Shown: piece by piece, positions 26,001 through 28,591 of the stretch
Position numbering within the stretch: the first letter of the stretch is position 1
Layout of the letters: every line of letters begins with the position of its first letter
Assembly: GCA_002305615.1 (NCBI GenBank)
Contig: DBPU01000100.1
Span: forward strand, 1-28,591
Direction: 5' to 3'
DNA from: Verrucomicrobia bacterium UBA1412
GTDB taxonomy: Bacteria; Verrucomicrobiota; Verrucomicrobiia; Limisphaerales; UBA1412
Length of the DNA stretch: 28,591 nucleotides
Position numbers and translations under genes: made by a program
The notes under the pieces: generated by a model
What the model was told of the DNA's origin: nothing
Databases searched by the model: none
Seen by the model: only the letters and a program-made list of their open reading frames with translations

Positions 26001-26671
26001 AACCGAAATCTCTTTCCCGTTATGAGGGAGAAAGCGCCGCCTTCGAAGTCTTCGTCAAGAGCGGCACCCCCATCACTTATCAATGGGAGATCAATGGGGT
26101 TGCGGATAATTCCCTGAACCTGCGCACTCTGACTTTTGATAACGTCACTCTGGCACAGGATGGCCTACAGGTTCGCTGCCGCGTCACCAACCTCAACGGG
26201 CAAGTGACCAGCACTGCCGCCACACTCTCGGTACTCCCTCCGCTCGAAGAGGTCAGCATCCTGACGCAACCGCAAGGCGGCACTATTCAAGAAGGCGAAA
26301 CGATTACCCTGAGTGTCCTGGCTGCCGGCTCGCCTCCGCTTTCTTATGAGTGGTATCGGGATGGAAACCGTGTGGAAGGCGATGCCGAAACGCTGGTCGT
26401 TTCAGAGACCGGCCTCTATAAGGTCAAAGTCACCAACCCGAAGGGAAGCCTCTTCAGCAGTGAAGCCGAGGTCGTCGTACAAACTGACCCGCAGGAGCCG
26501 CCTCTCCTTACCATCCTGAGAGGCACCTCGGATCAGATTCTCGTTCAGTTTGAAGGGCGCTTGGAAGCGGCATCCTCTTTGAGCGAAGCTGATTGGGTCC
26601 AGATTGCGACCGAATCGCCTGTCTGGATTACTCCATCCGAGAAGATCAAGTTCTTCAGAGCAGTCAGATAG
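20045..26671 (+). CDS. Giant secreted modular protein with lamin-tail, CotH, PA14 and Ig-like domains
   Basis: A 2,208-aa exported protein. Signal segment to about residue 37 (LSAVLTVFGAALLLTFCFPL, then KMEAS). Modules by rough residue: lamin-tail domain 38-160 (VRINEFVASNSEGLKDSAGI), PA14-like 206-377 (WTFGSMSDDGFHLRITGNGV), beta-sandwich 391-517, chitobiase/Fn3-associated domain 545-620 (IRYTLDGSEPTETTG), CotH kinase-like domain 672-1094, a second chitobiase-type piece 1097-1155 (FYYTLDGSDPRLADG), beta-sandwich 1158-1332 (DDGAVVYLNGVEILR), second lamin-tail domain 1379-1535 (LRISELMYAPI), Ig-like 1552-1705, SbsA-like Ig 1712-1812, second PA14 1815-1972, Ig-like 1980-2067 and 2070-2145, and a tail ending FFRAVR. 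In the CotH part RHDAEHSL keeps the first acidic metal ligand and has Glu in place of the second Asp. The role is probably surface or extracellular (spore-coat kinase fold; carbohydrate or protein modification). TTG start is set by AAGGTG (20033-20038); an ATG at 20066 also gives a signal peptide. Confidence 0.9.
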   Translation: MKSNQIEMKRNFYLSAVLTVFGAALLLTFCFPLKMEASVRINEFVASNSEGLKDSAGIAADWIEIFNDSDSSIDIGGYYLTDSDSNLTRWQFPSPTNIAAQGYLIVFADGTLTPPVSGKELHANFSLSKDGEYLALVDRDGTTIIHEFAGNFPVQYSDISYGITQEVLEFVNPETTLQWKVPSQSGTSSSGNGKGGVGFTQTEGGGGFSVSYWALNVASINSVAEAETYIKNESYWLTDTTYPVMGVYETINFADSSSPGHYTPDNPFPTHASTSVDKNNFVLVIQANIFIPKAGMWTFGSMSDDGFHLRITGNGVNFVCEYPSPRGMADTMASFNFRQPGVYSARMIYYESGGGAGVELYAAEGSYDAWNSTAFRLVGDLAQGGISTAGAIAPFIETDVQDAMKDVNTRIDLEYPFVLEKAPAADTTLTFKIRYTDGFVAMLNGDFIASANNPVTLPWNAAATLSRPIEQVLVWDEFSVDTQLLKEGENTLKIIGLNHTAQDPEFLIQPSLTLVDNSELYLRYFKTPSPKAANGKGFLGATAPVQFSHPRGYCDAPFVLEMSCTESDAQIRYTLDGSEPTETTGYAYTAPITINKTTVLRAFSYKPSHLPSEINSCSWIFLEDVLTQSSTPPENWPVSGQVNDHVMYYGMNAGVTASPLYADRIRQGFKDIQTISILTDMDNLFDPQIGIYVNPWNSGASWERPASVELIDPSGGEEFHINAGLRIRGAASRTSGNPKHSFRLFFRGKYGESKLLFPLFGKEGASEFDKVDLRTEQNHSWHREAPSTYTAVREVFSRDTQREAGTIYTRSRYYHLFLNGLYWGLYMTQERVDADFAATYMGGQPEDWDTIKTESSSNRATVAGDGNMDGWQSLYNITQLGYGAGKEANYYRVRGLNPDGSRNTNYPVLLDQDNLIKYMINAYYVGDPDNPRSLFINAPNNLFALYNRVNPDGFKWFRHDAEHSLAANRGDWGLTMDYTAAGWGYTDYGQFEPMVLHLALCENEEYRMRFADIVQEQFFNGGILTPEKCIERYQSRMDEIDRAVIGESARWGGTMGGLRTRDVDWINENNYMLKTYFPQRSDIVLQQFKNRGWFPNIPAPASTLVSGMCDPGQEITLSADSPFYYTLDGSDPRLADGSINPNAILVSGTDEDPITPTEPQTLIEKKSNWKYYDKGATPLSQGIINWKSITYNDSDWGEGLGRFGFGSNTDVGTTTTRVTGEGVYVNTTYFRRQFNLDSLDGITGLKLSLNRDDGAVVYLNGVEILRSNMAEGIVNFSTLAESVVDATADTVYFDHTISTQRLRAGTNVIAVEIHQGSTTSTDMYFDMELSTTVEETPVGGASSTKIRIDRSTLLNMRTFQEGVWSALSQFDYLVRQDYSALRISELMYAPIFEDEGMGNYDDYAWLEICNTSEQSVNMREVQITEGITYTFPDVDIPAGGYLVLAKSAEHFASRYDTNGMLLVSGYSGNLARKGEQITLQAPDSEIIQSFAYERKWHPGADRTGYSLEVINLTAPLESWSQPYNWYVSPVWSGTPGYAAKLLPASADQVAPLGGSALISLGDVSGEIQNLQWNHFNLNGKWVAVPEVTSATLQLDSLSEDDAGLYMARFELNGETWLSTPSELMVLLAQPQNVTTFEGGFGTMSLDILSVVPGKLQWQKFTSASQWEDILQGSGPSLILNYVTGYDAGAYRVRLSDSWFSDEALLTVETETVPPEITQVEMNTDRYIRVTYSEYVSTETALNKANYQLDGGAQILNAVASGSSSIPGAVLVVLLETTTLTQGSVYALSVSGVCDISFNKNPIAPDTVKYIQTDVMGQGLLRQVWYNCDSTLSTLTGKATYPNSPDLVDSVTSFVSPIDWADNYGQKLSGLIIPPVTGSYTFWICSDDDSELWLSTDESPTHKSRIAYLYGWAPVDTWDRYASQKSSSISLTANKPYYIEGIQTDGTGGDHIMVRWQLPSGTIESPIPQTRLYPPGSSFTAPEIVVQPKSLSRYEGESAAFEVFVKSGTPITYQWEINGVADNSLNLRTLTFDNVTLAQDGLQVRCRVTNLNGQVTSTAATLSVLPPLEEVSILTQPQGGTIQEGETITLSVLAAGSPPLSYEWYRDGNRVEGDAETLVVSETGLYKVKVTNPKGSLFSSEAEVVVQTDPQEPPLLTILRGTSDQILVQFEGRLEAASSLSEADWVQIATESPVWITPSEKIKFFRAVR

Positions 26672-26715
26672 AATAAGATAAAACCAATTCACTCCGTGGT
26701 TGTTCCACGGCTGGA

Positions 26716-26745
26716 TGCCCCTGCGAAAAGCGGGGGCATTTTTTA
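26716..26745 (+). terminator. Rho-independent terminator after the giant gene
   Basis: TGCCCCTGC, loop GAAAA, GCGGGGGCA (9 pairs with one T-G), followed by TTTTTTA. It lies 45 nt after the stop codon. Confidence 0.92.
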
Positions 26746-26779
26746 TTTCAAAATTCGGGAGTTTTTTATCCTTTTCCGA

Positions 26780-26809
26780 TTGCATTTCTCCTCTCACAAG
26801 CGCTATCAT
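26780..26809 (+). promoter_or_regulatory. Candidate rpsA promoter
   Basis: TTGCAT (26780-26785), an 18-nt spacer and TATCAT (26804-26809). It would give a leader of about 190 nt before the rpsA ATG. Confidence 0.4.
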
Positions 26810-26974
26810 TCCCCTTCGCTTTTGGCGAGTGCGAGGAGCATTTGCTTTCTGCCGGAGGGTCCGTCAGTGACAGAGCGCGAATAAAACAAACAACAAACCA
26901 TCTGGCTTTGAACCTTAAAGTCTTAGCCGGAAAAACTGTAAAAAAATAGCGGAATACCCTTTCTGGGGATTCCC

Positions 26975-26994
26975 ACGGGGAGGAAGTTCCCCGT
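26975..26994 (+). promoter_or_regulatory. Leader hairpin in front of rpsA
   Basis: ACGGGGA, loop GGAAGT, TCCCCGT: a perfect 7-bp stem whose loop and 5' arm hold the only purine-rich, Shine-Dalgarno-like bases (GGGGAGGAAG) near the start. An overlapping GGGGA...TCCCC pairing with the TGGGGATTCCCA just upstream offers an alternative fold. The stem ends 11 nt before the ATG, and no free ribosome site follows it. Confidence 0.5.
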
Positions 26995-27005
26995 CATTCC
27001 TCATT

Positions 27006-28591
27006 ATGTCCTTCAATATGGAAGAGGCTCTGGCGCGTACCTTTATGGAATTCGCTCCGGGCCAGGTCGTCAAAGGTTACGTCATCGAAGTCCGTCCCAA
27101 AGAAGTTCTGGTTGATATCGGCTACAAGAGCGAAGGTATCATCCCCATTGCAGAGTTCGACGAACCTGAAAAAATCAAACCCGGTGATGAAGAGGATGTT
27201 CTGATCGAACGCCTCGAAGATAAGGAAGGCTCAGTCCTTCTCTCCAAGAAAAAAGTAGCCTTCAAACAGAACTGGGAAAGAATCCAGGCTGCCTGCAGCG
27301 AAGGTGGAGTCATCAGTGGTAAAGTCAAAGCAGTCGTCAAAGGCGGCTTGATCATCAACGTTGGTATCGAGGCATTCCTGCCGACAAGCCAGATAGATAT
27401 TATCCCTCCCAAGAACTTGAATGATCTGGTAGGACAGACTTTCGATTTCAAAATCGTAAAAATCAATCAGGAACGCCAGAACATTGTTCTGAGCCGCCGT
27501 GAACTCCTCGAGCAGGAACGCAGCGAACGCCGCTCCAAGCTCCTCGAAGAAATGGCGCCGGGCGACATCCGCAAGGGTACGGTCAAGAATATCACCGATT
27601 TCGGTGCCTTCATCGACCTCAACGGAATTGACGGCCTGCTGCATATCACCGATATGAGCTGGGGCCGCGTCAACCACCCGAGCGAAATCCTCAAGGTGGG
27701 TCAGGATATCGACGTCGTCGTCCTGGACATCAACCGCGAGAAAGAGCGCGTCAGCCTCGGTCTCAAGCAGAAACTCGCCAATCCCTGGCAGCAGATTTCC
27801 ATCAATTATCCTGTTGGCTCTCATGTCAAAGGTAAAGTGGTCAACCTGGTTCCCTACGGCGCCTTTGTCGAACTGGAGCCGGGAGTCGAGGGCCTGGTCC
27901 ACGTGACCGAGTTCTCCTGGACCAAACGCATCGCCAAGGCTTCCGACGTCCTCAAAGTGGGTGACGATATCGAAGCCGTTGTCATCGGTGCCAACAGCGA
28001 AGAGCAGAAAATTTCTCTCTCCATCCGCCAGATCGAAACCAATCCTTGGGAACTGGCAGCCGAGAAGTATCCTCCGGGTACGAAGATCAAAGGCAAGGTC
28101 CGCAACCTCACCAGCTACGGTGCGTTTGTTGAGCTCGAAGACGGTTTGGACGGTATGGTCCACGTGTCCGATCTCTCTTGGACCCGCAAGATCAATCATC
28201 CTTCCGAAATCGTCAAGAAGGGTAATGAAGTCGAAGCCGTGGTTCTGGAAATCGACAAGGCCAATCAGCGCATCGCTTTGGGCGTCAAACAGCTCGAAAA
28301 AGATCCCTGGGCCGACATTGATAGCCTCTACCGCGTGGGCGATCTGATCACCGGCCAGGTGACCAAGCTCGCTTCCTTCGGTGCATTCATCGGACTGCAG
28401 AACGAAATCGACGGATTGGTCCATATTTCTCAGGTCAGTGAAGAGCATGTGGATCGCATCAAGAACGTTCTGAAGATCGGTCAGGAAGTCACCGCCCGCG
28501 TGATCAAGATCGACAAGGCTGAACGCAGAATCGGTCTTTCCATCAAAGCCGCCAACTATACGACTGAGCAGCTCCAGGCTGAGCAGGCCGT
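27006..28591 (+). CDS. rpsA: 30S ribosomal protein S1 (3' end cut by the window)
   Basis: The frame runs open from the ATG at 27006 to the window end (528 codons). It holds six S1 OB-fold repeats at about residues 18-88, 99-165, 186-255, 270-340, 357-430 and 445-520. The first two are the degenerate ribosome-binding type (VVKGYVIEVRPKEVLVDIGY and ISGKVKAVVKGGLIINV); repeats 3-6 are the RNA-binding type, each with a GAF(V/I) turn (TDFGAFIDL, VPYGAFVEL, TSYGAFVEL, ASFGAFIGL) and SW or DLSW/MSW signature. The protein binds mRNA during initiation. Only the C-terminal tail is missing. The long open frame on the opposite strand is a shadow of this gene's biased codon use. Confidence 0.96.
   Translation, partial: MSFNMEEALARTFMEFAPGQVVKGYVIEVRPKEVLVDIGYKSEGIIPIAEFDEPEKIKPGDEEDVLIERLEDKEGSVLLSKKKVAFKQNWERIQAACSEGGVISGKVKAVVKGGLIINVGIEAFLPTSQIDIIPPKNLNDLVGQTFDFKIVKINQERQNIVLSRRELLEQERSERRSKLLEEMAPGDIRKGTVKNITDFGAFIDLNGIDGLLHITDMSWGRVNHPSEILKVGQDIDVVVLDINREKERVSLGLKQKLANPWQQISINYPVGSHVKGKVVNLVPYGAFVELEPGVEGLVHVTEFSWTKRIAKASDVLKVGDDIEAVVIGANSEEQKISLSIRQIETNPWELAAEKYPPGTKIKGKVRNLTSYGAFVELEDGLDGMVHVSDLSWTRKINHPSEIVKKGNEVEAVVLEIDKANQRIALGVKQLEKDPWADIDSLYRVGDLITGQVTKLASFGAFIGLQNEIDGLVHISQVSEEHVDRIKNVLKIGQEVTARVIKIDKAERRIGLSIKAANYTTEQLQAEQA

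Larger units (their letters stand above)
26672..27005. other. 334-nt intergenic region before rpsA
   Basis: No gene is supported. It holds the terminator of the giant gene, a candidate rpsA promoter (26780-26809), a leader of about 190 nt and a hairpin next to the rpsA start. An open frame of 62 codons across it (26696-26884) has no coding character. Confidence 0.6.

Noticed and set aside
27231..28448. 405-codon open frame opposite rpsA
   Set aside because: Shadow of a highly biased ribosomal protein gene; the translation is a low-complexity Asp/Phe/Leu string.
1..28591. CRISPR arrays, transposase or integrase genes
   Set aside because: No regularly spaced repeat array and no transposase, integrase or recombinase motif were seen on either strand.

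Overview
The window reads as a chromosomal segment of a member of the PVC superphylum, most probably Verrucomicrobiota or a close relative. The clues are a giant secreted protein joining lamin-tail, CotH, PA14 and Ig-like modules and ending in an FFRAVR tail, a murein-recycling ligase (Mpl), a Mpl-adjacent TRIC-type channel, FGE-like proteins, and many genes without a clear Shine-Dalgarno. This placement is inferred from protein style only; no taxonomic marker beyond rpsA was available.

Layout. 1-1846 (+): the tail of an OmpR/PhoB-type response regulator and its PhoR-like sensor kinase. 1889-3810 (-): a translationally coupled YolD-like gene and Y-family (UvrX-type) polymerase gene that look Firmicutes-derived and are bracketed by a near-identical 13/14-nt sequence. 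3928-6377 (-): a LemA-like gene coupled by ATGA overlap to a DUF3137-type membrane protein gene. 6.6-11.2 kb (-): an A+T-rich run of envelope genes (HEAT-repeat lipoprotein, tiny membrane ORF, membrane-anchored FGE-like protein, 99-aa membrane protein, twin-repeat lipoprotein, pseudopilin-like protein). Both ends of this run carry the same 38-nt direct repeat (36/38 identical). 11390-11466 (-): tRNA-Val(TAC). 11678-14072 (+): TRIC/UPF0126 channel and mpl, ending in a bidirectional terminator shared with a convergent secreted/membrane protein gene (14186-15133, -). 15345-19831 (+): an RND efflux pair (lipoprotein adaptor and inner-membrane pump) with a good promoter but no linked outer-membrane channel. 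20045-26671 (+): a 2,208-aa modular secreted protein with its own promoter and terminator. 27006 to the window end (+): rpsA, with all six S1 domains, behind a structured leader.

How it fits together. The 11.4-20 kb and rpsA parts are ordinary chromosomal backbone (cell-wall recycling, efflux, translation). The two stretches that look acquired or fast-evolving are the yolD-polymerase cassette and the A+T-rich envelope block. The block is the best candidate for an undescribed system: all six products carry a lipobox, signal anchor or membrane segment, they are consecutive on one strand, internal duplications are visible inside it, and no product except the FGE-like and HEAT folds belongs to a recognisable family. 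What the block does cannot be read from the sequence.
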